From Paenibacillus hemerocallicola (GTDB taxonomy: Bacteria; Bacillota; Bacilli; Paenibacillales; NBRC-103111), in contig NZ_VDCQ01000087.1 in the NCBI RefSeq assembly GCF_006265175.1, positions 1 to 35,299 of the forward strand: DNA of 35,299 bases. The letters run 5' to 3'. This document shows, piece after piece, positions 7,137-13,694 of this stretch. The position numbers and the translations under genes are program-made. Numbering within the stretch: position 1 is the stretch's first letter; each line of letters begins with the position of its first letter. The notes under the pieces were generated by a model. It was not told the origin of the DNA. It did not search any database and was given only the letters and a program-made list of their open reading frames with translations.

Positions 7137-7981
7137 AAAAACGAATTGGATTTCATAAGATTTTCCGTTTCCTGAATAAGCTCACGCATCATGTTAATCG
7201 CTTGATTTAAGCCATCTTGATTTTCCGTGATGAAAGTGAAACTCTCATTTATTCTATGCAAGTATTGGCTCGGCACTATGCGAAATGAATCGGCAATGGC
7301 AGTAGCTCCCTTTTCATTCGTCAAATACGTTTCGTTGATTGCAAATAAAACCTGATTCAAACAGGATATTGACCTGAAGCAACATCCAGCGACATAAGAT
7401 AAATCTTGTTTGTAAATGCCTTTAGATCCATTATCGAGAGCAAAGGCTGCCTCCCAAAAAAAATTTTGGACAGTAGCTTTTTGAAAAACGGGCGGAAATG
7501 GGGTTGTTCTGCTTTTCAGTTTTCCTACAACTCCCGAAGGATCCCATAACACTTTGCATAACGCTATCTCAGCCAAATAAATCGAGTTGGCAAATCCATG
7601 GGGATGTCCGGGTTGATAATCCATTGTGATCGTTCCCCCGACACATTCTTCAATTACACGCGACACTTTATTTTGATCGCGAAATAATAAATCAACCGCA
7701 AACTGATTCACTTTCAACCAGCCGCCGCCATTGATCCATGGTCCCCAGCCGCCTAGTTCCGTCACTAAGTTTTCTCTATGGTCGTCATCCATTTCAGCCG
7801 CAACCCGACGAAACTGGGCAATGTCCAGCCCTTTTTCGGAATCGTAGTAAATGCCGATATCAATATCGGAGTTTGGACTTTCAGTTCCCCTGGCTCTTGA
7901 ACCGCCGAGAACCAGAGCACTTACTCCGCTGATTTGTTTAAGGCTGTCAACAATGTTCGAAATGGTGTACGGCACATTCAT
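7130..7981 (-). CDS. Nucleotidyltransferase-domain protein (aminoglycoside ANT-like)
   Basis: This 283-residue protein carries the Pol-beta-type nucleotidyltransferase signature near its N-terminus: VLGGSRARGTESPNSDIDIG, i.e. GGSRARG followed by DID, which bind nucleotide and metal, followed by an all-helical C-terminal half typical of DUF4037/KNTase-C-like proteins. It could transfer AMP to a small molecule such as an antibiotic, but the target is unknown. I chose ATG 7981 because GGAG lies eight bases upstream; a TTG 36 bases further upstream would lengthen it by 12 residues. The stop codon lies in a degenerate repeat copy. It follows a kinase of the aminoglycoside class on the same strand, but no operon structure is evident. 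Confidence 0.8.
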   Translation of the reverse strand: MNVPYTISNIVDSLKQISGVSALVLGGSRARGTESPNSDIDIGIYYDSEKGLDIAQFRRVAAEMDDDHRENLVTELGGWGPWINGGGWLKVNQFAVDLLFRDQNKVSRVIEECVGGTITMDYQPGHPHGFANSIYLAEIALCKVLWDPSGVVGKLKSRTTPFPPVFQKATVQNFFWEAAFALDNGSKGIYKQDLSYVAGCCFRSISCLNQVLFAINETYLTNEKGATAIADSFRIVPSQYLHRINESFTFITENQDGLNQAINMMRELIQETENLMKSNSFFN

Positions 7982-8065
7982 AATTCGCGCTCCAATCTTA
8001 AGTTCGATTACGTCCAAAATAACGAAATGACTGTCTCAGCGTCAAGAGAGAGGATTTATTTAACT

Positions 8066-8155
8066 ATTCTGCCCCGATAGCTCAACGAGGCTGCCATCTC
8101 ATGCCGGCAGCCTCGTCCTGGTGATTGTTAAGCTATAGTTCTCCGTTAGCTTAAG
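8066..8155 (+). repeat. Dispersed hairpin repeat, copy C
   Basis: 5' core ATTCTGCCCCGATAGCTCAA, arms CGAGGCTGCC and GCCGGCAGCCTCG forming a strong hairpin, then TTAAGCTATAGTTCTCCG and TTAGCTTAAG as 3' core. It lies between the starts of the divergent nucleotidyltransferase and DUF2087 genes. Confidence 0.8.
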
Positions 8156-8227
8156 CAACTTTTCTTGGTTAGCGTCATTGACAGACTGGTCTAATGCCCA
8201 TTGCGTGGTAATTCGGTAGGTCAACAT
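8099..8227 (-). other. Short open frame running into repeat C, probably a gene remnant
   Basis: From an ATG at 8227 with GGTGG four bases upstream, a 42-codon frame reads MLTYRITTQWALDQSVND and then continues through the repeat. I recognise no family. It may be the truncated N-terminus of a former accessory gene whose 3' part was replaced by the repeat. Confidence 0.2.
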
Positions 8228-8260
8228 GCTGCCACCGTCTTACGGTATTACAAGTTTTCG

Positions 8261-8289
8261 TTTACATATTAGATAAACCAAATTATAAT
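8261..8289 (+). promoter_or_regulatory. Sigma-A promoter of the DUF2087/DinB-like operon
   Basis: -35 TTTACA (8261..8266), 17-base spacer, perfect -10 TATAAT (8284..8289), about 40 bases before the regulator's start. This unit therefore carries its own promoter between two repeat copies. Confidence 0.8.
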
Positions 8290-8328
8290 TTGACTATAGT
8301 TTAAATAAACGTTATGAGGTGTTATTCA

Positions 8329-9075
8329 TTGAACTCGGATCATCTCGCGATTCATGAACTAAAGAAGGGCTTTCATTACGTTCCGGAAGCCCAGGTTTTT
8401 ATTTGCAATGTGTGCGGCCAGAGATTTGAGAACGGAGAGGTGTTCCCTATTCAAGGTCGCTTCTTCGAAGCCAATCGCGCTGTTGAATTCCATGTCGGTG
8501 AGGAGCATGGAGACAATCTAAAGCGATTGCTCCATGAGGACTCCAAATATAATTCCTTGACGGATAATCAAAAACAACTTTTATCGCTCATTCACGACGG
8601 GTTGTCCGACAAAGAAATTAGCGGCAAGCTTGGTGTTTCCACCTCAACGGTTCGGCATCAAAGATTCATGTTTCGAGAAAAAGCAAAACAAGCCAAGCTG
8701 TATCTGGCGATCTACGAGCAAGTTGCCGAGAAAAAAACGACCGATGAAGAACGGCTCATACAAATTCATCCCAATGCTACGATGGTTGACGAACGATATC
8801 TTGTTACCGAAAAAGAAAATCTGCAAATTCTGAAAAGTGCGTTTATAAGCTTGTCGCCTTTGAAATTAAAAGCATTTCCTTCGAGAGAAAAAAAGAAAAT
8901 AGTTGTGTTGCGGACGATTGCACGACATTTCGAACAAGGAAAAAAGTATACGGAAAATGAAATCAACGAGCAGCTTCGTTTTATATTTGACGATCACGCA
9001 GTATTAAGGAGATATTTGGTCGACTATGGTTTTATGTATCGAACACCTGACGGCAAGGAATATGGGCTCAATTAA
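8329..9075 (+). CDS. LuxR-type HTH regulator with DUF2087 domain
   Basis: The N-terminal region has a zinc-finger-like FICNVCGQRF (about residue 25 on) plus FHVGEEHGD. A LuxR/sigma-region-4-like HTH follows (LTDNQKQLLSLIHDGLSDKE, ISGKLGVSTSTVRHQRF, about residues 80-120), and the C-terminal quarter is a DUF2087 domain (FPSREKKKIVVLRTIARHF, YTENEINEQLRFIFDDH, ALRRYLVDYG-like). I prefer the TTG at 8329 (MNSDHLAIHE) because GAGGTG lies seven bases upstream and the relatives I recall start this way; an ATG at 8314 is the alternative. It probably senses a small ligand or metal and controls its own operon. The DinB-like gene starts 29 bases downstream, so the two are co-transcribed. Confidence 0.82.
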   Translation: MNSDHLAIHELKKGFHYVPEAQVFICNVCGQRFENGEVFPIQGRFFEANRAVEFHVGEEHGDNLKRLLHEDSKYNSLTDNQKQLLSLIHDGLSDKEISGKLGVSTSTVRHQRFMFREKAKQAKLYLAIYEQVAEKKTTDEERLIQIHPNATMVDERYLVTEKENLQILKSAFISLSPLKLKAFPSREKKKIVVLRTIARHFEQGKKYTENEINEQLRFIFDDHAVLRRYLVDYGFMYRTPDGKEYGLN

Positions 9076-9104
9076 CAATATTACAGGAATGGAGAACGAG
9101 TGAA

Positions 9105-9665
9105 ATGACTGAAAAAAACTTATTTTCGCCTAATGATACTGGTCGGGGTATTATTCAATTCCAGTATCAAATCTCAAGTCAATTGCTGGACATTCATCTA
9201 ACCGGGCTTAGTGAGGAAGAATATCACTGGAGACCGGCAGCACGAGGACTACATGTAAGTAACGATTCGGGAATCTGGCTTGCCGATTGGCCCGAATCGG
9301 AGAGCTATGAAATCGGACCTCCAAGCATCGCTTGGCTAACCTGGCATATAATCTATTGGTGGTCCATGGTCCTTGACCATTCGTTCGGCGACGAAACACT
9401 TCAGCGGGAATCCGTCCCTTGCCCCGACAGCGCTAGCGAAGCGGTTAATCGAATTTATCAGTTAAAAGAGTTGTGGGAAGCTTCAGTTGCAACGCTGTCC
9501 ACTAATGAATACCATGAACGCGCTCGAACCAATTGGCCCTTCAGCGACAAGCCGTTCTATGAGCTTTCCGCCTGGCTCAATGTGGAGCTTATGAAGAATG
9601 CTGCGGAAATAGGATATTGCCGGTTTCTGTTTGCTTCCCAACAGGGGGAAAGCCTCCGTCCATAG
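9105..9665 (+). CDS. DinB-superfamily protein
   Basis: This 186-residue protein is predicted all-helical, with QFQYQISSQLLDIHLTGLSEEEYHWRP at the N-terminus, WLTWHIIYWWSMVLDH in the middle and a C-terminal helix with NVELMKNAAEIGYCRFLF. This layout, with its spaced His residues, resembles DinB/YfiT-like metal-binding proteins, some of which are thiol-dependent transferases (bacillithiol in Bacillales). The metal triad is not fully clear, as the usual third His is not in an obvious position. The start ATG has GGAGAACGAG upstream and it is operonic with the DUF2087 regulator. A role in detoxification is an inference from the family. Confidence 0.7.
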   Translation: MTEKNLFSPNDTGRGIIQFQYQISSQLLDIHLTGLSEEEYHWRPAARGLHVSNDSGIWLADWPESESYEIGPPSIAWLTWHIIYWWSMVLDHSFGDETLQRESVPCPDSASEAVNRIYQLKELWEASVATLSTNEYHERARTNWPFSDKPFYELSAWLNVELMKNAAEIGYCRFLFASQQGESLRP

Positions 9666-9800
9666 ATCCTGCGAACAGGAAGCCAAGGTCGTCGATCCGG
9701 ATCGTTGGGTGGATGCAACGACGGCAGGTCGTTCCTCCGCCCTGCTGCCTCCGCGGAATAACTTGTAAGAAGACAATGTAATTATTATTGATATATTTAT

Positions 9801-9828
9801 AAGAAGCTCCCGTTGATGGGAGCCTCTT
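9801..9828. terminator. Terminator-like hairpin after the DinB-like gene
   Basis: AAGAAGCTCCC and GGGAGCCTCTT can pair with a six-base loop and are followed by ATGTTT on the plus strand. It lies between the DinB-like stop and repeat D. The stretch from 9666 to 9800 has no recognisable gene. Confidence 0.5.
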
Positions 9829-9840
9829 ATGTTTCCACGC

Positions 9841-9949
9841 TATCCTGCCCGTTCGCGGAGCGGGCTGGAGGGCTGCCACGTGGCAGCCCTTTAGTCATTG
9901 ACTATCGTTCCTCGTTAGCGTAACAAAATACTGCCGATTGCGGAGCAAC
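9841..9949 (+). repeat. Dispersed hairpin repeat, copy D, plus a second partial start
   Basis: TATCCTGCCCGTTCGCGGAG is followed by a perfect hairpin, GGGCTGCCAC/GTGGCAGCCC, then TTGACTATCGTTCCTCG and TTAGCGTAAC (to 9923). Immediately after, ATACTGCCGATTGCGGAGC (to about 9949) looks like the 5' core of another, otherwise lost, copy. The stretch from 9950 to 10131 holds no recognisable gene. Confidence 0.8.
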
Positions 9950-10131
9950 AATGATACCTATGGTTCCCAACGTTCTCGACTCAAGTAAAAATATAGTAGC
10001 GTATCTCTTAATTCGGGTTCCTTATCGATGGAAACATGGGTTGGAGCGATAGTTGAACATGAACGTTATTTCAGAAGCGTTCTACTAGTCATATTGTGAG
10101 TACAGCGCAAGCATATCATCAGCACAGCCAG

Positions 10132-10356
10132 CTATGATAGTATTTGCTTGTTCAGCATGTTTACTGCCTCAGCGTAAAGTTGTTGATTAAAACTAACAGA
10201 AGCCATTATTAAATGCCATTCAGCGTCCGTATTTCCCTTATCAGAAACAGTTTGCAGCAGCCCGTATGCTTGCTCAAATGGATTCGTCTGGTCAGAATAA
10301 TCTTGCAGATAATTCAGTGCCCTTGCATATGCTATCATTTCATATGACCACTTCAA
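10132..10356 (-). CDS. Small TPR/Sel1-like helical protein or fragment
   Basis: This 74-residue frame (ALNYLQDYSDQTNPFEQAYG, LLQTVSDKGNTDAEWHLIMA, YAEAVNMLNKQ) has the look of paired helices of a TPR- or Sel1-like repeat. Its only possible start, a TTG at 10356, lies inside the 5' core of repeat E, and there is no clear ribosome binding site. It is therefore more likely the 3' part of a longer gene whose front was cut off at the repeat. I recognise no specific family. Confidence 0.4.
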   Translation of the reverse strand: MKWSYEMIAYARALNYLQDYSDQTNPFEQAYGLLQTVSDKGNTDAEWHLIMASVSFNQQLYAEAVNMLNKQILS

Positions 10357-10416
10357 CGAACATAAAAAAGGAGCTGCCGGGTAGGAGCTCCTCCACTATC
10401 GTCTCCGTTAGCTCAA
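10344..10416 (+). repeat. Dispersed hairpin repeat, copy E
   Basis: A shortened 5' core (TGACCACTTCAACGAAC) is followed by a GGAGC/GCTCC hairpin and the 3' core CACTATCGTCTCCG with TTAGCTCAAA. The TGA stop of the serine hydrolase gene (10413..10415, read on the minus strand) is formed by the GCTCAA end of the repeat. Confidence 0.8.
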
Positions 10417-11468
10417 ATTTCCGGGAGCCTACTCTCAATCAGAAACCGCCTCAGAATCCAAGTCGGGTCCTTAATAACAGGATTCGTCGTCGCCTGCATT
10501 TCGGCGATGCTGGCGTCTGAGTTGGCCGTCAGGACTATAACGCTCTTCAGCTCAGGGATGACATAGACGTACTGCCCGCCGTAGCCGGAGGCAAAAGCAT
10601 AATTCAATCCATCAACGCAGCCGACCCACCACAGGTAGCCGTAGGCGGCGTACCCGGACCATCCTGTGGAGTGCTTTTCGAAGGATTCGTCGACCCATCC
10701 GGCAGGGAGGAGTCGCTGGCCGTTCCAGATGCCGTCCGCTAGATACAACTGGCCGAAGCGCGCAAGAATGCGGGGGGTAAGGAACATATTATTGCCGCCC
10801 CAGTTTAGCCCCTCAGGAGCCTGCTCCCATCGGACCGGGAACTGGATGCCGAGCGACCAGAATAACTTCCGGCGGAATTGGATGCCAAGCGGCCAGAATA
10901 ACTTCCGGCTTGCGTAATATGCAAGTGGAACCTTCACTGCTTGTGTCAGAATGGCTGAAAGGAGATGCGTAGTACAAGTGCAGTAAAGGAAACGCTCGCC
11001 CGGCGAGTGGACGAGTGGCTTGTCAAGTATCGTGCCAATCCAATTGCTGCTTTTCCAGACCTCTAACATCTCCTGGCTGTTCTCCTCGACATGTAAGCCA
11101 TGCGTCATAGTTAGCAGGTGCTTTACGGTAACTCCGTCGATGTTCGCGAGCCATTTCTCCGGCATCTTCAGAGCCAGGTCGGAGATAAGCTGATCGACGG
11201 AAGCGATCAGACCATCCTGAATGGCGATACCAACGAGCGCATTCATGACGCTCTTCGTGATGGATTTAATGCTGTAGGCAGCGGTCGGCTTGACCGGCGG
11301 CTCGTATCGTTCGAAGACGAGCTGCGCATCCTTGACGATCAAGAGGCTGTAGAGGCTGGGAAACGTCTGGAGCAGCGTTTCATAGGCTTGGTTCAGTCGT
11401 AGTGCGTCTAGTTGGGTGGCCTTCGGTTCCATCACTGTGAATGGGACGGCTTCTTCGATTCGGTGCAT
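10413..11468 (-). CDS. Serine hydrolase, beta-lactamase class C/PBP-like family
   Basis: This serine hydrolase of about 350 residues has the class C/esterase-type nucleophile motif S-x-x-K (SITKSVMNALVG, about residue 70), followed by LLTMTHGLHVEEN, a degenerate second motif (YCTCTTHLLSA, where Y-x-N is usual) and the late ASGYGGQYVYVIPE segment that stands in for the KTG region in this family. There is no signal peptide, so a cytoplasmic esterase or amidase is more likely than a true beta-lactamase. A 36-bp tandem duplication inserts an extra copy of KLFWPLGIQFRR in the middle. I chose ATG 11468 because AGGAG lies eight bases upstream. The stop codon is inside repeat E. Confidence 0.82.
   Translation of the reverse strand: MHRIEEAVPFTVMEPKATQLDALRLNQAYETLLQTFPSLYSLLIVKDAQLVFERYEPPVKPTAAYSIKSITKSVMNALVGIAIQDGLIASVDQLISDLALKMPEKWLANIDGVTVKHLLTMTHGLHVEENSQEMLEVWKSSNWIGTILDKPLVHSPGERFLYCTCTTHLLSAILTQAVKVPLAYYASRKLFWPLGIQFRRKLFWSLGIQFPVRWEQAPEGLNWGGNNMFLTPRILARFGQLYLADGIWNGQRLLPAGWVDESFEKHSTGWSGYAAYGYLWWVGCVDGLNYAFASGYGGQYVYVIPELKSVIVLTANSDASIAEMQATTNPVIKDPTWILRRFLIESRLPEI
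10840..10911. repeat. 36-bp tandem duplication inside the serine hydrolase gene
   Basis: Units 10840..10875 and 10876..10911 differ at only a few bases and preserve the frame, giving KLFWSLGIQF twice in a row (once with P for S). The small divergence suggests the duplication is not brand new. Confidence 0.9.
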
Positions 11469-11620
11469 CGGTACCACTCCTTTACTTTACTAATTCATTC
11501 TGAATGGGACATATCAATCCCTCTCATCCCGATATCGGTTATCAGGTAAATTATGGTGCACCGCACGAATTTGACTTATCTTAATACCCTAATAGTAAAG
11601 TAGGAGGTTACTTCCCTTTG

Positions 11621-11764
11621 ACAATTCTAGGCTGCCGGAGTATTCAGCAGCCTCTGGTATTGTTGCGCTATCCTGCTTTGTAAGTTAAGCAAAGGCAGCC
11701 GATCATTTCTGGCCGGCTGCCGTCGTGTTGTCTTTATTCAACTATCGTTCTCCGTTAGTTTAAT
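11621..11764 (+). repeat. Two tandem dispersed repeats, copies F1 and F2
   Basis: F1 (about 11621..11672) has the hairpin GGCTGC/GCAGCC and TTGTTGCGCTATC. It passes straight into F2: TATCCTGCTTTGTAAG as 5' core, a GGCAGCCGATC/GGCCGGCTGCC hairpin, and CAACTATCGTTCTCCG plus TTAGTTTAAT as 3' core. The TAA stop of the NUDIX gene (11760..11762 on the minus strand) is formed by the last bases. Confidence 0.8.
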
Positions 11765-12233
11765 CAACAAACGACCAAACGAACTGGCCATCTGGTTTTA
11801 ACCACTCAAAACGGGCATTAAAAAATCCTTTGTCATTAATGGATTTATTAATAACTGCTTTATAGTATTCAGGTACGAATTCATTTGAATTTACACAGGA
11901 TAACTCTACCCACAAAGGTATATGTTTATGTGGTTCCTTGATAATTGGTTCTCCTGCAACCTCATTAGTAATAAAAAAGAACGTCACAGAATGTGAGTCG
12001 CTTATGTGAGAGATATATGACGCAACTCCAACGATTTTGGGATTAGCAATTCTCAGACCGGTTTCCTCTTCTAACTCCCGTATGCAAGCATCTTCTAATG
12101 TTTCATGCTGTTCTACTCCGCCTCCAGGTGGTGTCAATTGATTATAGGTAAAATACGAAGGAACTAATTTCTTCAGTAACACAATCTTATTATCCCTAGT
12201 ACAAATACAAGCTACTCTTACTCTAATTGACAA
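11760..12233 (-). CDS. NUDIX hydrolase
   Basis: This 157-residue single-domain protein has a complete Nudix box (GGGVEQHETLEDACIRELEE plus ETGL, about residues 37-60), matching G-x5-E-x7-R-E-L-x-E-E-x-G, the Mg-binding site that cleaves nucleoside-diphosphate-linked substrates. The substrate cannot be inferred. The start is TTG with AGGAG eight bases upstream. Its leader is a complete SAM-I riboswitch with promoter and terminator, so expression should rise when S-adenosylmethionine is low, which is unusual for a NUDIX enzyme. The gene and its leader are framed exactly by repeat copies F and G. The stop codon lies within repeat F. Confidence 0.88.
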   Translation of the reverse strand: MSIRVRVACICTRDNKIVLLKKLVPSYFTYNQLTPPGGGVEQHETLEDACIRELEEETGLRIANPKIVGVASYISHISDSHSVTFFFITNEVAGEPIIKEPHKHIPLWVELSCVNSNEFVPEYYKAVINKSINDKGFFNARFEWLKPDGQFVWSFVD

Positions 12234-12267
12234 TGAAATCTCTCCTTTTTACTAGATGTTTTAAAAA

Positions 12268-12431
12268 TTAAAACCCCCTTCCAATGAAAGGGGTTAGTAA
12301 AGTTCAACGAACTACCGTGCCCTCTCATCTTTCGAAGGTTACCCTTCGCAGGAATTTGCACCGTGCTTGAAAGTAAAGTCGGTTGCCGCGGCTTCATAGG
12401 GCCAGTCCCTCCGCCGAACTCTGGATAAGAG
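12268..12431 (-). promoter_or_regulatory. SAM-I (S-box) riboswitch with terminator, upstream of NUDIX gene
   Basis: The minus strand gives CTTATCCAGAG, GGCGGAGGGACTGGCCC, TATGAAGCCGCGGCAACC, GGTGCAAATTCCTGC and GAAAGATGAGAGGG, the conserved S-box blocks. P1 arms CTCTTATC (12424..12431) and GATGAGAG (12322..12329) pair. A terminator CCCCTTTC/GGAAGGGG followed by TTTTAATTTTT lies at about 12268..12294, with AGTTCGTTGAACT between aptamer and terminator as a possible antiterminator part. SAM binding should cause termination. Confidence 0.9.
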
Positions 12432-12450
12432 AAGTTTTCAATTTAGTTAA

Positions 12451-12479
12451 ATCATATGATACCAATCCATATTTTACAA
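12451..12479 (-). promoter_or_regulatory. Sigma-A promoter of the SAM riboswitch/NUDIX unit
   Basis: Minus strand: -35 TTGTAA (12474..12479), 17-base spacer, -10 TATGAT (12451..12456), placing the start of transcription just ahead of the riboswitch P1 stem and only about ten bases from repeat G. Confidence 0.7.
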
Positions 12480-12489
12480 GTTTCTCCGC

Positions 12490-12580
12490 AAAACTGCCCG
12501 TTACTTCAATGAAAAATGGGAGCAGCTGCCGCGGCAATCTGCTCCCATCTAATTCCACTATCGTAATCCGTTAGTTTAAA
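12490..12580 (+). repeat. Dispersed hairpin repeat, copy G
   Basis: Complete copy: AAAACTGCCCGTTACTTCAA, a hairpin ATGGGAGCAG/CTGCTCCCAT with GCTGCCGCGGCAAT near the centre, then CACTATCGTAATCCG and TTAGTTTAAA. It lies between the SAM riboswitch promoter and the reductase gene's 3' side. Confidence 0.85.
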
Positions 12581-12674
12581 AATGGAAGCCGCTCATAACT
12601 TCCGGCTTGCGTAATTTCACTTGATTAAAGTAAGCCCGAAAACGTATCTCCTGAATTTCACTCTAGTGTCACGG

Positions 12675-13250
12675 TCAGACGATCACGCGGTAGTGAAGCT
12701 GAACAACTCCGCATCGGAAGCGGCGCTCACCGAGCAACTCGAGCCGCATGCGGAGGTTGTCCGGCAATGCTCGCTTACCTCCACCCAAGACGATCGGATT
12801 AAGAAGCAGATGACACTCGTCGATCAGTCCCGCGCTCATCGCCTGCCCAGCAAGCTCGGGGCCGCCAATCGTAATGTCGGCTCCTGAAGACTCCTTCAGC
12901 CTCCGGATCGCATCAGGATCGAATTCGCGCTCGATTCTAGTCCTGGCGCTTGAAACCGACTGAAGTGTCCGGGAATACACGATCTTCTCAGCAGCTCGCC
13001 AAATCTGCGCGAAGTCCCGCATTACCTCCGGTTGATCGCCGCTGGACGGGTTCATTTTGATGTTCGCCGTCTCCCAGTACACCATCGACTCGTACATTCG
13101 ACGCCCGTACAGGTAGGTGCCAATCGGCCGCTGGAAGTCAGTCCAGAACGCAAACACCTCGTCATCGGAGATCGACCACTCGATATTGCCGCGCTCGTCC
13201 TCCATGTAACCGTCCAAAGATACATTAGCAGCGTAGATCAGTTTAGCCAT
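12675..13250 (-). CDS. DHFR/RibD C-terminal-like reductase
   Basis: This 191-residue protein has the layout of the YyaP/YwjB-type 'dihydrofolate reductase family' (RibD C-terminal fold): MAKLIYAANVSLDGYMEDERG at the N-terminus, YLYGRRMYESMVYWE, KIVYSRTL, and the NADPH-binding ADITIGGPELAGQAM and LLLNPIVLGGGKRAL (about residues 120-165). It probably uses NADPH to reduce a pterin- or deazaflavin-like substrate, but this subgroup is largely uncharacterised and it is not a typical folA. The ATG start has GGAGGGCG upstream. It is a lone gene flanked by repeat copies G and H. Confidence 0.85.
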   Translation of the reverse strand: MAKLIYAANVSLDGYMEDERGNIEWSISDDEVFAFWTDFQRPIGTYLYGRRMYESMVYWETANIKMNPSSGDQPEVMRDFAQIWRAAEKIVYSRTLQSVSSARTRIEREFDPDAIRRLKESSGADITIGGPELAGQAMSAGLIDECHLLLNPIVLGGGKRALPDNLRMRLELLGERRFRCGVVQLHYRVIV

Positions 13251-13333
13251 TTCGATAACGCCCTCCAGTCTCTGTTCATAAACTATATTTTAAGACATTT
13301 CAGTTCGGATTGTTTCTTACAGATTGCTAATCT

Positions 13334-13373
13334 AATCTGCCCGTTCGCTTAATGAAGTACCGTCAGTCTAAAT
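13334..13373 (+). repeat. Dispersed repeat, copy H (hairpin-less short form)
   Basis: AATCTGCCCGTTCGCTTAAT is joined directly to GAAGTACCGTCAGTCTAAAT, i.e. the 5' core and a worn 3' core without the central hairpin. It looks like an internally deleted copy at the right edge of the first repeat cluster. Confidence 0.6.
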
Positions 13374-13694
13374 CTTTATTTTCTTTCCACAGCCGCCTCC
13401 ATGGAAGTATTGGACATAGGCACTGTTCCCAAAATGGGGTTGGACTAGCCATTCCTGTGTCGCAGCCTCCAAAAGCAAAAACCGCAACGCGGGGGTTGTC
13501 GCGTTGCGGCGCATCGCTTGCTGCCGTTATTTGTTTATGTATATATTTGTAAGATGACCGACTCGCGTATCGCGCTTTTTCGTCATACACCTTCTGCCTC
13601 GGCTACTTAAACCCTCGCAAGCGGTTGCCCTGCCTGGCCACCGCGCGGATTGGCGGTGGCTCGGGCTATGGGCAACGCCGCTTTCGTCAAACGG
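13374..13694. other. Intergenic, no gene recognised
   Basis: Between repeat H and the heparinase-like gene I see only the terminator at 13471..13509. Short open frames here lack ribosome binding sites and motifs. Base composition shifts upward in GC towards the operon on the right, consistent with a junction between accessory DNA and an older catabolic operon. Confidence 0.4.
13471..13509 (-). terminator. Terminator of the heparinase operon
   Basis: Perfect stem CCGCAACGCG (13482..13491) / CGCGTTGCGG (13500..13509), followed on the minus strand by TTTTTGCTTTT. It lies about 185 bases after the stop of the 1801-residue gene. Confidence 0.85.

Noticed and set aside
10413-11468. True class C beta-lactamase
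   Set aside because: There is no signal peptide, the Y-x-N motif is degenerate and there is no KTG; a cytoplasmic serine esterase or amidase of the same fold is more likely.
12296-12321. AAGTTCAACGAACTACCGTGCCC as another dispersed repeat copy
   Set aside because: It looks like the repeat cores but is better explained as the antiterminator region between the SAM-I aptamer and its terminator.
435-13373. Calling the dispersed repeats true integron attC sites
   Set aside because: The conserved CCCGTTA blocks are direct rather than inverted, GTTAGCT does not fit the GTTRRRY rule, and no integron integrase is in the window.
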